Shown here: positions 10,260 through 19,942 of the stretch, piece after piece
How positions within the stretch are numbered: the stretch's first letter is position 1
Layout: each line of letters begins with the position of its first letter
Assembly: GCA_015059905.1 (NCBI GenBank)
Contig: SUZN01000007.1
Span: 103,141-167,140, forward strand
DNA: 64,000 nt
Direction of reading: 5' to 3'
Source: Rikenellaceae bacterium
GTDB taxonomy: Bacteria > Bacteroidota > Bacteroidia > Bacteroidales > Rikenellaceae
Program-made: the position numbers and the translations under genes
Notes under the pieces: model-generated
The model's input: the letters and a program-made list of their open reading frames with translations, nothing else
Database searches by the model: none
What the model was told of the DNA's origin: nothing

Positions 10260-12089
10260 ATGAAAAAATTATTGACACTATTTACTTTTATATGCTCTTT
10301 GGCTCTTTTTTCAGCCTCTGCACAGAACCTTGACTATGATGCCATAGCACCCCACCCCCGTCTGCTACTCACCAAAGGTGACGTGAGCAAGATGCGTGAG
10401 TTGCCTACCAAATCGGCAAATGCTATGACCATCCACCAGATGATTATCTCCGAAGCTGATGGCTATCTCAATGCCGAGCCTATCAAGCGCGAGATTGTGG
10501 AGGGCGCAAAGTGGAACGCGCCACGCGAGGCCCTGAAGCGAGTGTTCTACCTCTCTTATGCCCACGCGATGACCGACGATATGCGTTATGTAGCAGCAGC
10601 CGAGCGCGAGATGCTGGCAGCAAGTGCTTTTGAGGATTGGAATCCGTCACACTTTCTGGATGTGGCAGAGATGACAATGGCGCTCTCGATTGGTTACGAC
10701 TGGCTCTACCGCCGTCTGTCGGTGCGCTCACGCAGTATCATCGGTACTGCCATCTACGAGAAGGGTCTGCGCGCATCGGAAGGCGAAGGCGTGAACTTCT
10801 GGGAGCGAGAAGATAATTGGAATCAGGTATGCAACGCGGGTATGATTTACGGTGCGCTGGCAACATTGGAGCGTTCGCCAGATTATTGCAAGGCGTTGAT
10901 TTCAAAGTGTATAGAGTCAAACAAGAAGGCGCAGAAGATATATGAGCCAGATGGGGCTTACCCCGAGGGTTACGCCTATTGGGAGTATGGTTCTGGCTTC
11001 GAGGCATTGCTGGTGGCAGCCTTGGAGTCATCGCTCTCAACACACGCAGGCATTGCCGACAACAAGAATTTCCTGCGTTCGGCAGAGTTTATGAATCACC
11101 TGGTAGCACCTTCAGGCAAGCTCTTCAACTATGGTGATTGCAGCTACGACACTGCCACTTGTATGCCTGTCAAGTATTGGTTTGCCCGCAAGATGGGCAA
11201 TTCATCAATTGTGGCTCTTGACGAGAAGTCAATCAAAGAGAAGAAAGTTACGAAGGATGCGCTGTTGCCACTATATATGATTTGCGCCATAAACATCGAC
11301 TTGAGTAATCCGCAACTTCCAACGCAGAAAAGCTGGCAGAGTCGTGGCGAGGTGCCAATATATATATACCGCAGTGGCTGGGATGCCGATGATGCCTATT
11401 TTGCCATCAAGGGCGGCAAGGCGCAGAACAACCACTCTCATATGGATGCGGGCTCGTTTGTATATGAGCTAAACGGTGTGCGCTGGGCAGTCGATTTGGG
11501 GGGCGAGGATTACAGCAAGCTGGAGTCAGCAGGTGTAGATGCAGAGAACACTACGCAGCAGAGCAATCGCTGGGATGTGTTCAGCATAGGTGCCGCCTCA
11601 CACAACACACTCACCTTCAACGGCACACATCACAATGTGGGTGGCAAGGCAGAGATTCTAAAGTTCCACGACACACCACGCGAAAAGGGCGCAGAGCTTG
11701 ACCTTACGCCCATATTTGCCGAACATGCACAGAGCGTCACTCGTACCGTTATACTCAACAAGAAGAATCACCTCACAGTGACCGATAACATCCAAAATGG
11801 CGTAAGCCCATCAACCGTAGAGTGGCATATGACAACTACTGCGGCGGCGGAGATTGTTTCACCCCAAACGATTATGCTCACGCAGGAGGGTAAGACACTC
11901 TACTTGCGCCTGAAGGCACGCTCAAGAGCCACCGCGAAGATATGGCCAGCCGACGAAAAGTCGAAGGGTGCTGCACGCGTAGGCTTTATCGTGGAGTTAA
12001 AGTCGGGCGAGGATGCTACGCTCGAGGTTACGATGTCGCCTACAAAACCAAATGTAATCTCACGCATCAAGCTGACCGTATTAAAATAA
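10260..12089 (+). CDS. Heparinase II/III-family / alginate-lyase-like secreted polysaccharide lyase
   Basis: Signal peptide MKKLLTLFTFICSLALFSASAQ; NNHSHMDAGSFVYELNGVRWAVDLGGEDY; start reassigned from 9891 because the upstream part overlaps groES and its promoter. Confidence 0.85.
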   Translation: MKKLLTLFTFICSLALFSASAQNLDYDAIAPHPRLLLTKGDVSKMRELPTKSANAMTIHQMIISEADGYLNAEPIKREIVEGAKWNAPREALKRVFYLSYAHAMTDDMRYVAAAEREMLAASAFEDWNPSHFLDVAEMTMALSIGYDWLYRRLSVRSRSIIGTAIYEKGLRASEGEGVNFWEREDNWNQVCNAGMIYGALATLERSPDYCKALISKCIESNKKAQKIYEPDGAYPEGYAYWEYGSGFEALLVAALESSLSTHAGIADNKNFLRSAEFMNHLVAPSGKLFNYGDCSYDTATCMPVKYWFARKMGNSSIVALDEKSIKEKKVTKDALLPLYMICAINIDLSNPQLPTQKSWQSRGEVPIYIYRSGWDADDAYFAIKGGKAQNNHSHMDAGSFVYELNGVRWAVDLGGEDYSKLESAGVDAENTTQQSNRWDVFSIGAASHNTLTFNGTHHNVGGKAEILKFHDTPREKGAELDLTPIFAEHAQSVTRTVILNKKNHLTVTDNIQNGVSPSTVEWHMTTTAAAEIVSPQTIMLTQEGKTLYLRLKARSRATAKIWPADEKSKGAARVGFIVELKSGEDATLEVTMSPTKPNVISRIKLTVLK

Positions 12090-12098
12090 TTTACAGCT

Positions 12099-12491
12099 AT
12101 GAAATCAAGAATAATATTTCTCGTTGTAGCCTCGTTGCTATGCCTCACAGCGTGTAGCAGCGTGCGCCGCAGTCGCGCAACATTTCATTCTCTCAATGTA
12201 GAGGCATTTGAACGTATCATTCAGAAAGAGAACGTATTGCTTGTCGATGTACGCACAGCAGAGGAGCATGCAAAGGGCGCAATAGAAGGCACCTACCTTA
12301 ACCTTGATGTACGTAGCTCAACATTTTTCAGCGACTACCGCACACTACCCAAGGATAAGACCATCGCTCTCTACTGCAAGGGCGGCGGACGCAGCAAGCA
12401 GGTGGCAGGCGTATTGGCAGGCAACGGATATAAGGTTGTGGAACTCGCAGTGGGTTATGATGGCTGGGTAAAGCACCACAATGAGCAGTAA
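12099..12491 (+). CDS. Rhodanese-like domain lipoprotein
   Basis: Lipobox LTAC; VLLVDVRTAEEHAKGAIEG; YCKGGGRSKQVAGVL. Confidence 0.85.
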   Translation: MKSRIIFLVVASLLCLTACSSVRRSRATFHSLNVEAFERIIQKENVLLVDVRTAEEHAKGAIEGTYLNLDVRSSTFFSDYRTLPKDKTIALYCKGGGRSKQVAGVLAGNGYKVVELAVGYDGWVKHHNEQ

Positions 12492-12547
12492 TGGATGGAC
12501 GTAGCAACCCTATTTATCGCTTTTTTTGAAAGATTTTTGTAAATAAA

Positions 12548-12579
12548 TTTGGAGGAAAACGATAAATAACATATATTTG
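12548..12579 (+). promoter_or_regulatory. Promoter of tRNA-His
   Basis: TTTG-N20-TATATTTG. Confidence 0.6.
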
Positions 12580-12607
12580 CACCCGATTTGAGAGGTCAAA
12601 TCTAAAT

Positions 12608-12685
12608 GGTGGATGTAGCTCAGTTGGTTAGAGTAGAGGATTGTGGTTCCTAAGGTCGTGGGTTCGAGCCCCATCTTCCACCCCA
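12608..12685 (+). tRNA. tRNA-His (GTG), encoded G-1 and CCA
   Basis: Cloverleaf GTGGATG/CTTCCAC acceptor (one mismatch), anticodon loop TTGTGGT, T-arm GTGGGTTCGAGCCCCAT. Confidence 0.93.
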
Positions 12686-12692
12686 AAAGCAG

Positions 12693-12722
12693 ACGCAAGG
12701 TTTATAAACCTTGCGTTTTTTT
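12693..12722 (+). terminator. Rho-independent terminator after tRNA-His
   Basis: ACGCAAGGTTTATAAACCTTGCGT + T-run. Confidence 0.85.
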
Positions 12723-12951
12723 GTTGTATGCGCTTTCTGTCTGCAAGCAGCCGAAAGCTCCTCCATCAAAAATTGCGCCTTCTGCGCTCTGCTTTTGTTT
12801 GTAAGAGGAGTGTTGTTTTGTGGGTTGCGAGGATAAAAAGATATTTATTTTCAAAGGTATCCTCGCTTCGGCTTCGCCGTTCGAGCCCCTGCGGCGAGCA
12901 GAAGGGGTAGGCGTTAAGCGGAGCGACCTATAAGGGAGCGCAGCAGCCAAT

Positions 12952-12965
12952 CCCATCTTCCACCC
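12952..12965 (+). repeat. Duplicate of the tRNA-His 3' end
   Basis: CCCATCTTCCACCC identical to 12670-12683, 282 bp downstream. Confidence 0.6.
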
Positions 12966-12976
12966 TTAATTTGCAG

Positions 12977-13007
12977 AAAACGCTTGGTGTCGCCAAGCGT
13001 TTTTTTG
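12977..13007 (+). terminator. Second terminator hairpin downstream of duplicated tRNA-His end
   Basis: AAACGCTTGGTGTCGCCAAGCGTTTTTTT. Confidence 0.8.
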
Positions 13008-13052
13008 TGTCTATACCTTTGCGCGCAAGCACAATCAATTTGATACAAAAAT

Positions 13053-13083
13053 TTTGATATAAAATCATTATTTACTAAATTTG
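13053..13083 (+). promoter_or_regulatory. Bacteroidetes-type promoter
   Basis: TTTG-N19-TAAATTTG. Confidence 0.65.
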
Positions 13084-13106
13084 TATTCAACTTAAAACTT
13101 CAAACT

Positions 13107-14033
13107 ATGAAAAACTTTCTCAAAACAATAGTCCTCGCAGCTATTATGCTCATTTCCGCCTCACTCACACCTACCGTAGCGCGAAACCCAAAGCTGAAGG
13201 CACTTATTATATCGGGTCAAAACAACCACAATTGGCAGGTAAGCCATCGTGTGCTGAAGCTTATTCTTGAGCAATCATCTATGTTTGAGGCCGACATACT
13301 GCTCACCCCATCCAAAGGTGGCGATATGAGAAAGTTTAACCCTCAATTTGAAGAATACGATGTAGTGGTACTGGATTACAACGGTGACCGCTGGTCGAAA
13401 GCGACCGATGAGGCATTCCTGCAATATGTAAAGCGTGGCGGAGGCGTAGTCGTATATCACGCCGCCGACAATGCCTTTGCCGATTGGGAAGAGTTCAACA
13501 AGATTATCGCCCTGGGCGGCTGGGAGGGTCGTAACGAGAAGTCAGGACCCTACTACTATCTTGTAGATGGCAAGCCTGTGCTTGACAACACAGCTGGTAC
13601 AGGCGGCTCACACGGAGCACAGCGCGAGTACCCTATGCACTGCCGCAACGCCAAACACCCCATAACAAAGGGTCTGCCAGATGGGTGGAAGCACGGTCGT
13701 GACGAGATGTATGACCGTATGCGCGGACCTGCCAACATCAAGGATTTGCTCTACTCGGGTTTTGCCGATGCAAAGAGAGGCGGCTCGGGACGCGAGGAGC
13801 CCCTCATCTTTACTGTTGATTACGGCAAAGCACGCATCTTCCATATTATGCTCGGTCACTGCGGTCCTACGCCCGAAAATAACCCCGCCATGCAGTGTGC
13901 TGGCTTCCAGACACTTCTGCTACGCGGTGCAGAGTGGGCAGCAACGGGCAAGGTCAAGCAGGCTGTACCTTCAGACTTCCCCACAGCCAACGAGTGCCGC
14001 TTCCGTATGGACTATATGCCACCTCGCAACTAA
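13107..14033 (+). CDS. Secreted ThuA-like domain protein
   Basis: LKALIISGQNNHNWQ, VVLDYNGDRW, GGGVVVYHAADNAFADW. Confidence 0.85.
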   Translation: MKNFLKTIVLAAIMLISASLTPTVARNPKLKALIISGQNNHNWQVSHRVLKLILEQSSMFEADILLTPSKGGDMRKFNPQFEEYDVVVLDYNGDRWSKATDEAFLQYVKRGGGVVVYHAADNAFADWEEFNKIIALGGWEGRNEKSGPYYYLVDGKPVLDNTAGTGGSHGAQREYPMHCRNAKHPITKGLPDGWKHGRDEMYDRMRGPANIKDLLYSGFADAKRGGSGREEPLIFTVDYGKARIFHIMLGHCGPTPENNPAMQCAGFQTLLLRGAEWAATGKVKQAVPSDFPTANECRFRMDYMPPRN

Positions 14034-14698
14034 CGTGGTCGCGCGATTTGCAGCCGCACGCCACACGAGAAGAATAGCATATCGGTTAGCTTAAGGCTTG
14101 AATTGGTAAATTTCGATACCAGATTCATATCGCACGCGCTCACCTCATAATATAGCGATGCACCCTGCAACCTACCACGCGAGAGCTGCGATAGATTTAT
14201 GCGCTGTCCAACAAAGACGTGCAGACGCACTCGCGACGCGAATTTATAATACTTGCCGCCGTACTTACCAGGCTCACGCGTCCAGAACTTATCGCCTGTG
14301 ATGGTGGTGAGATAGACCCCACACGACAAAGGCTCATAGCTTACATCACGCCACAGAGGCAGATTCCAGGGAGTATAGGTCTGTCGCAGGGATAGTGTGA
14401 GGTGTGCTGCATCACTGTAACGCTTGGGCAAGTAGCCCACCATCACATCGCTTTCCCACTGATTTCCCCTACCATAATCCCAGCCGACACCCACCGACCC
14501 TACGCCCATACCGCCTGCATATTGCAGTTTCAGGTGAGTAGGTATCACTCGCTGCCAACCCTCATAATCGGCGTGAGAGCGCAAGCCCAGCAGAGGCTGT
14601 TCAGCTCGAACGCTGGCTAGACCTACACTCGTGGATAACAGGAGCTCAAGCAACACCAAACATCTAAAAGTCAACCTTCTCACATTCATAACCATCAT
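14030..14698 (-). CDS. Secreted hypothetical protein, possibly outer-membrane beta-barrel
   Basis: Signal-like N-terminus; alternating aromatic strands; convergent 4-nt overlap with ThuA gene. Confidence 0.55.
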   Translation of the reverse strand: MMVMNVRRLTFRCLVLLELLLSTSVGLASVRAEQPLLGLRSHADYEGWQRVIPTHLKLQYAGGMGVGSVGVGWDYGRGNQWESDVMVGYLPKRYSDAAHLTLSLRQTYTPWNLPLWRDVSYEPLSCGVYLTTITGDKFWTREPGKYGGKYYKFASRVRLHVFVGQRINLSQLSRGRLQGASLYYEVSACDMNLVSKFTNSSLKLTDMLFFSCGVRLQIARPR

Positions 14699-15458
14699 TA
14701 TTCAAAGTGAAAATCAAGAAAGACCTATCGCCCACATTATCACACTCGTAGTAGGTCACGCCATCGTCGAAAATATCCTCTTCCTTATATTTGTGCCCGT
14801 GCCCATGCACGCAAAATTGCAAATCGGGCAAACACTTCAACTGCTGCTGAAGAATAAGCGCCACCTCGCGGCTATAAAACTGGTCGGAGAGGGGCTCGGC
14901 GTGCATCACAACAACGCTTCGCCGAACATCACGAGGCATCGTAAGCAGTTGCTGCTCGACAAAATCGAGATTTGGCACCGACCCATCATCATACTCCAGG
15001 GCATTGGTATTAAGGCATATAAACCTTACATCACCCGCCGTGAAAGCCATATCTGCCGCACCAAATATCTTCGCAAAGATATCTTTTCCCGTTGCTATAC
15101 AGTCGTGATTACCAATCAAGCAGACATATGGTACACGCAACCGATTGAGAATATCGCGCTGCACCTCAAACTCCGTACGCATCCCGAAATCAGAGAGGTC
15201 ACCAGCGTGAATTACAAAATCAATATCACTACGGAGGTTTATCTCCAGCACCGCCTGCTCAAGCTCATCATACCAGCGTTGTGAGTCACTCACCACCGCA
15301 AAACGCAACTCCTTCAGGTCCTTACACTCACGCTCAATACGAGCAATATTTTTCGCATTTATATCAGTTGCACCATCCACGCGTGTATCATAGGGATGAT
15401 ACTCAACACAACCACACAACAAACTGACAAACAAGCAAACAACAATCCTAATACTCAT
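14664..15458 (-). CDS. Metallophosphoesterase lipoprotein
   Basis: Lipobox LLCGC; VSDSQRW, VIHAGDLSDFG, IGNHD, VHGHGHKY calcineurin-like motifs. Confidence 0.88.
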   Translation of the reverse strand: MSIRIVVCLFVSLLCGCVEYHPYDTRVDGATDINAKNIARIERECKDLKELRFAVVSDSQRWYDELEQAVLEINLRSDIDFVIHAGDLSDFGMRTEFEVQRDILNRLRVPYVCLIGNHDCIATGKDIFAKIFGAADMAFTAGDVRFICLNTNALEYDDGSVPNLDFVEQQLLTMPRDVRRSVVVMHAEPLSDQFYSREVALILQQQLKCLPDLQFCVHGHGHKYKEEDIFDDGVTYYECDNVGDRSFLIFTLNNDGYECEKVDF

Positions 15459-16207
15459 CTTCGCAATCTACTCTTCATTTTCCGTCTAAACCCAAATCGC
15501 AACCCATACATAGCTCTTGAGAGCAGTCCTTTTGCTGCAAACCTATCCATATCAATACCTGTGAGGCGGGCATAACACTCCAACATATAGACAAACTGCG
15601 CCGTGTCACACGAGAAATGGCGCAAATCATTAAATCGCTCTCGCTCGGTCAAGGCCCTATCATAAAATCGAATACGATTATTGTCAATCAATTCAAACTC
15701 ATACTCCTCACCACTTCTGCGATACCTAACATTTGCCACATTCAAATCGTTGTGCTGAATACCCAACTGATGAATATGAGCTATAAAATGCGCCAACGCC
15801 TCAAGCAGTTCGCCATCTACCCTCTTGCCCTGCTCATTTACTATTGTCATCGGCTGAAAATCGGAGTACTCCGACACAAAGTAACATCCGCGCAACAAAC
15901 CTCGCTCATAACAATCAACCGCCGCCACAGGCTGTGGGGTGTTCACACCCAGAGTGAGCAATCGATGAGCATTTTGATAAGCTCGCATTGACTTACTCTG
16001 CCGCACACGTCCATACGCCACGCGATTAACCAAAGAGAGCGAAGAATAATACTTTATGACCAATCTTCGGTCGCCAACGCTCACACTTTTGACGATGTTT
16101 CGCGCCTCATGAAGCGTCGTTGCAGACGTAAGATTGGAGAAAGCAGCAGGTATAGAAGCGATAAAATCATTATATAACAAATAATTGGGGTTTATAACTA
16201 TTTTCAT
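15455..16207 (-). CDS. LPS/Kdo-kinase-like (WaaP/KdkA-type) protein
   Basis: Kinase-like fold with QHNDLNVANV and FELIDNNR motifs. Confidence 0.8.
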   Translation of the reverse strand: MKIVINPNYLLYNDFIASIPAAFSNLTSATTLHEARNIVKSVSVGDRRLVIKYYSSLSLVNRVAYGRVRQSKSMRAYQNAHRLLTLGVNTPQPVAAVDCYERGLLRGCYFVSEYSDFQPMTIVNEQGKRVDGELLEALAHFIAHIHQLGIQHNDLNVANVRYRRSGEEYEFELIDNNRIRFYDRALTERERFNDLRHFSCDTAQFVYMLECYARLTGIDMDRFAAKGLLSRAMYGLRFGFRRKMKSRLRR

Positions 16208-16427
16208 ATATCATCCTATAAACAAGCATTTTAGCAACATTATGATTATAACAATCGATACAAAAATAGATAATTACAACACACAAAACCACCCCTTGTT
16301 CGCTTTACGACCATCCACCGCAACCAAACGAACCGATAATAAACGCTTCTCACCATTTTGAGCACAAATAGACCAATTCGCAGCTATCTTTCAGCGAACA
16401 GGCGAAAAAAAAATAGAGTAGCACAAG

Positions 16428-16458
16428 TTGTTATTCTAAAGCGAAATATGTATCTTTG
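16428..16458 (+). promoter_or_regulatory. Promoter immediately upstream of ATG 16464
   Basis: TTG-N20-TATCTTTG; box ends 5 nt before the start codon. Confidence 0.55.
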
Positions 16459-16463
16459 CTTAT

Positions 16464-16985
16464 ATGAAATGGATTTTCAAAATATTAGCTCTCTGCGTAG
16501 CAGTCACAGCACTTGGTTGTATCAGCGACGGACACGAAGACTCCGACAAGACAACGCTGGTCAAGATTGGTCAAGTGGCTCCAGACTTCACTGCACAACT
16601 ATATCCCGAGGGGGAGGTTACACTCTCGTCTTTGCGAGGGAAGGTTGTTTTGCTGACTCTTTGGGACCCCGAGTGCCCCACCTGCCGCAATGAGATTGCT
16701 GTGGCGCAGGAGCGCATCATTGACCATTTCGAGGGCAAGGAGTTCTGCTACCTCCCCGTAGCGCGCGGGCAGGGATATGACTTGATAAAGGGATTTTGCG
16801 AGGTTAATGGTTACACCTTCCCGATTGGACTTGACCCTCGCCGCGAGATATATTCCTTGTACGCCACGCTGTATGTTCCGCGCAGCTTTATCATCGACCG
16901 CAAGGGCGTTATTCGTTCGATAGAGGTTGAATATGAGCTTGACCACCTCGACGAGATTATCTCCACGATTGAGAGTATGTTATAA
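16464..16985 (+). CDS. TlpA/ResA-like thioredoxin-fold lipoprotein
   Basis: Lipobox LGC; LTLWDPECPTCRNEI. Confidence 0.85.
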   Translation: MKWIFKILALCVAVTALGCISDGHEDSDKTTLVKIGQVAPDFTAQLYPEGEVTLSSLRGKVVLLTLWDPECPTCRNEIAVAQERIIDHFEGKEFCYLPVARGQGYDLIKGFCEVNGYTFPIGLDPRREIYSLYATLYVPRSFIIDRKGVIRSIEVEYELDHLDEIISTIESML

Positions 16986-16990
16986 CAAAA

Positions 16991-17026
16991 TGAGGGTTGT
17001 CCAACAATTATGAAGGACAACCCTAT
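16991..17026 (+). terminator. Rho-independent terminator
   Basis: AGGGTTGTCC-N-GGACAACCCT. Confidence 0.7.
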
Positions 17027-17152
17027 TTCGTTGAAGTTGTATAATAAGAGGGATTTTAAGGCATACGAAACCCCAAAAAGCGGAGTTTGCTTGGCGTAAA
17101 TGAGCATTTTGAGGGTGAGTAAAACGCAAAAATCACCTTGTTAGACAGCTTC

Positions 17153-18283
17153 TTACAACTCCAAATACTTTATAATTGCTTCTATCAGATAATAATCGCC
17201 CCAGATAAGCGCTGCATCTACCGCATCGCCTGTCATACGATTACCCACGCCGTGCTTGAGCAGCAAACCACCACACTCCTCCGCCGAAGCAAGATACTCT
17301 GCCGAACAGAGCGTCGAAAGCTGTCGCTCGGCAATCTGAAGATACTCCTCGTTTTTGGTCTCACGGTACAAATCAACAAATGCCGAAGCCATAATTGCAG
17401 CTGCCGAAGAGTCCTTCATCTCCTCCTGTGAATCGAAATCCCAATTTGGAATACCATCCTCGGCAAGGTTAGCCATAATATATTTTGCTGTGCGCTCTGC
17501 CTGCTTGAGATATGCCTCGTCGCCACTTACACGATATAGCATCGCGAAACCATACAACGCCCACGCCTGACCTCGTGACCACGCCGAACGTGCATCCTGT
17601 CCGTGCAACGAGAAAAGCTCCAGCGGCTTGGCGGCATACTTGTTATATATCTGACCCTCATACAATGCGCCATCCTCGCGCACCTGATTTGCCATTACAC
17701 TCTGGGCGTGAATATTGACATTGCCCTTCCAGCCCAGCTCATACAAGAACTCCAGCGTAGGCATATTCCACACTGCCGTACGATGAAAGTACTCGGGGTC
17801 GCTCTCCACATTCTGTATCGTGCAATAGACCATCGCATAGGCATTAGAGCTTGAACGTCCCACAGCGTCCATCGCCTCAAACAGGCGGTTTGTCTGACGC
17901 TGCTTGTATATCTTGTAGTGTGCCGCATTGACAATCATCGCATAGTCGTGCAAGTTGCCGCCCTGCAACTCATTGTTGAGCTTATAGGTCAGTACTTGCG
18001 CCGTCTCGCGCAACTCGTCATCGTCACACCACTCTGCCAGCATCCACAATGCACCAGGGAAATAACCCTTCGCCCACTGCTTATCGCCATCAGCCGACAA
18101 CTGTTCGCCGCCACTCACAGCATAGGGATAACCCTCCGCGCCACTCTCAACTAGCGCAGCTTTAGCCTTATACGTCTCTACTGCCTGCTCCAGGACACCC
18201 TTCAGTTCGCCCTTCAGACTATTTTGAGTGCAGCTGCTCAACATCACACACAGCATACACAGTGCAAATACTACTCTTTTCAT
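17153..18283 (-). CDS. Glycoside hydrolase family 88-like lipoprotein (unsaturated glucuronyl hydrolase)
   Basis: Lipobox LSSC; SAWSRGQAWALYGFAMLYR; DSSAAAIMASAFVDL. Confidence 0.85.
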   Translation of the reverse strand: MKRVVFALCMLCVMLSSCTQNSLKGELKGVLEQAVETYKAKAALVESGAEGYPYAVSGGEQLSADGDKQWAKGYFPGALWMLAEWCDDDELRETAQVLTYKLNNELQGGNLHDYAMIVNAAHYKIYKQRQTNRLFEAMDAVGRSSSNAYAMVYCTIQNVESDPEYFHRTAVWNMPTLEFLYELGWKGNVNIHAQSVMANQVREDGALYEGQIYNKYAAKPLELFSLHGQDARSAWSRGQAWALYGFAMLYRVSGDEAYLKQAERTAKYIMANLAEDGIPNWDFDSQEEMKDSSAAAIMASAFVDLYRETKNEEYLQIAERQLSTLCSAEYLASAEECGGLLLKHGVGNRMTGDAVDAALIWGDYYLIEAIIKYLEL

Positions 18284-18289
18284 AACAAT

Positions 18290-19933
18290 TTATTTCGCTA
18301 ACAACAACTTCGCCTGCGTCAATGCCGCCTCGGTAATCTCGCTACCCGACAACATCTTGGCAATCTCCCCTACACGCTCATTGGCATCAAGCGCAAGGAT
18401 GTTTGTTTTGCTATTCTCCTTATATACAACAAAATGGCCCTCGCCCTTTGAGGCTACCTGTGGCAAGTGTGTGATAGCCACGACCTGCATATTTTCACCC
18501 AGCGAACTGATAATCTCACCCATCGCATCGGCAATACGACCTGACACGCCTGTGTCTATCTCGTCAAAGATAATCGTTGGCAGACTCTTTTCGCGCGCAA
18601 TCATAGCTTTCAGAGCCAGCATAACACGCGACAGCTCTCCGCCCGACGCCACCTTCTCAACCGCCTGTGGAGCAACTCCACCATTTGCCGAGAAGAGGAA
18701 ACGCACGCGGTCAAAGCCCGTCGCAAGCAACTCCTCCTGCGCCACTACATCAACCTCAAAACGTGCCTCCGCCATACCAAGACGCTGAAGCATAGCTGCC
18801 ACCTCGCCCGACATCTGCTTCGCTGCCTTCTCGCGCATTGCGTGCAGACGCTCGGCAACCTTCATCGCATCAGCACGAAGCGCTGCTACTTGCTCACGCT
18901 GCTGGGCGATATTCTCGTCGCTATGAGTTATTGCTTTGAGCTGCTCGGCAAAACGCGCCCCCACAGTCATCAACTCCTCCAAATCCTTCACGCGGTGCTT
19001 CTGACACATCGAATAAATCATATTCACTCTCTCTGTCAGGCGCTGCAATCGTTCGGGGTCGGTATTTATGCGCTCGCTGTCGTCCGCCACCGTAGCACCT
19101 AGGTCCTTCAACTCCTGTACTACAGAGTGCAGTCGCGACACGACCTCCTCTCCACGAGGATAGCTTGAGCCAACCCTCGCCACCGTATTCTCCGCCACAG
19201 CCAGCTGCTCCAGCACACCTATCTGCTCGGCATCGAAAATGTTTCTCACCGTAATCAGAGCCTCACCAATCTGGTCAGCGTTCTCCAGCACGGCAAGCTC
19301 TGCCTCTGCCTCCTGAAGCTCACCCTCCTTAAGCGCCGCAGCATCAAACTCCGCCACCTGATAGCGCAACCACTCCTCGTCCTTGCGAAGTGACTCCGCC
19401 TCATCAAGCATCTGCTGCAACTTGCGCTCGGCAGTGTGCATCGACTCATACAGAGCCTTATACTCCGCCCTGCACTCCTTCGCTGCTGCCATCGTATCGA
19501 CCGCATCAATGCGGAAAGCCTCATCAGAGAGGAGCATATTACGATGCTGTGAGTGAATATCTATAAGTCTTGTTCCCAACTCCTTCAGCGTAGCGAGCTG
19601 CACGGGCATATCATTCACAAAAGCACGACTCTTACCAGCAGGTGATATCACACGACGCACAACTGTCTGCGGCTCATAATCGAGGTCGTTCTCCTCAAAA
19701 AACTCCCCCAGACCATACGCCCCAACATTGAAAACACCCTCGATAATGCAACTGCGCTCCATATCGCGGATTGTCGAGCTGTCGTTCTTATTACCGAGCA
19801 GCAAGCCCAACGCACCAAGCAAAATGGATTTACCAGCACCCGTCTCACCCGTGATGATGTTCAGGCGAGCATCGAGCTCCAAATCGAGCTTGTCGATGAG
19901 GGCATAGTTTTCAACTGTAAGTCGTTGCAACAT
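18290..19933 (-). CDS. recN: DNA repair protein RecN
   Basis: MLQRLTVENYALIDKLDLELDARLNIITGETGAGKSILL; FDEIDTGVSG. Confidence 0.97.
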   Translation of the reverse strand: MLQRLTVENYALIDKLDLELDARLNIITGETGAGKSILLGALGLLLGNKNDSSTIRDMERSCIIEGVFNVGAYGLGEFFEENDLDYEPQTVVRRVISPAGKSRAFVNDMPVQLATLKELGTRLIDIHSQHRNMLLSDEAFRIDAVDTMAAAKECRAEYKALYESMHTAERKLQQMLDEAESLRKDEEWLRYQVAEFDAAALKEGELQEAEAELAVLENADQIGEALITVRNIFDAEQIGVLEQLAVAENTVARVGSSYPRGEEVVSRLHSVVQELKDLGATVADDSERINTDPERLQRLTERVNMIYSMCQKHRVKDLEELMTVGARFAEQLKAITHSDENIAQQREQVAALRADAMKVAERLHAMREKAAKQMSGEVAAMLQRLGMAEARFEVDVVAQEELLATGFDRVRFLFSANGGVAPQAVEKVASGGELSRVMLALKAMIAREKSLPTIIFDEIDTGVSGRIADAMGEIISSLGENMQVVAITHLPQVASKGEGHFVVYKENSKTNILALDANERVGEIAKMLSGSEITEAALTQAKLLLAK

Positions 19934-19942
19934 ATATCTACA

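Noticed and set aside
10031-10260. CIRCE element upstream of groES
   Set aside because: No TTAGCACTC-N9-GAGTGCTAA-like sequence found; a sigma54-type element is present instead
12952-12965. Second tRNA-His gene or pseudogene
   Set aside because: Only the last 14 nt of the tRNA are repeated; no D-arm or anticodon arm upstream
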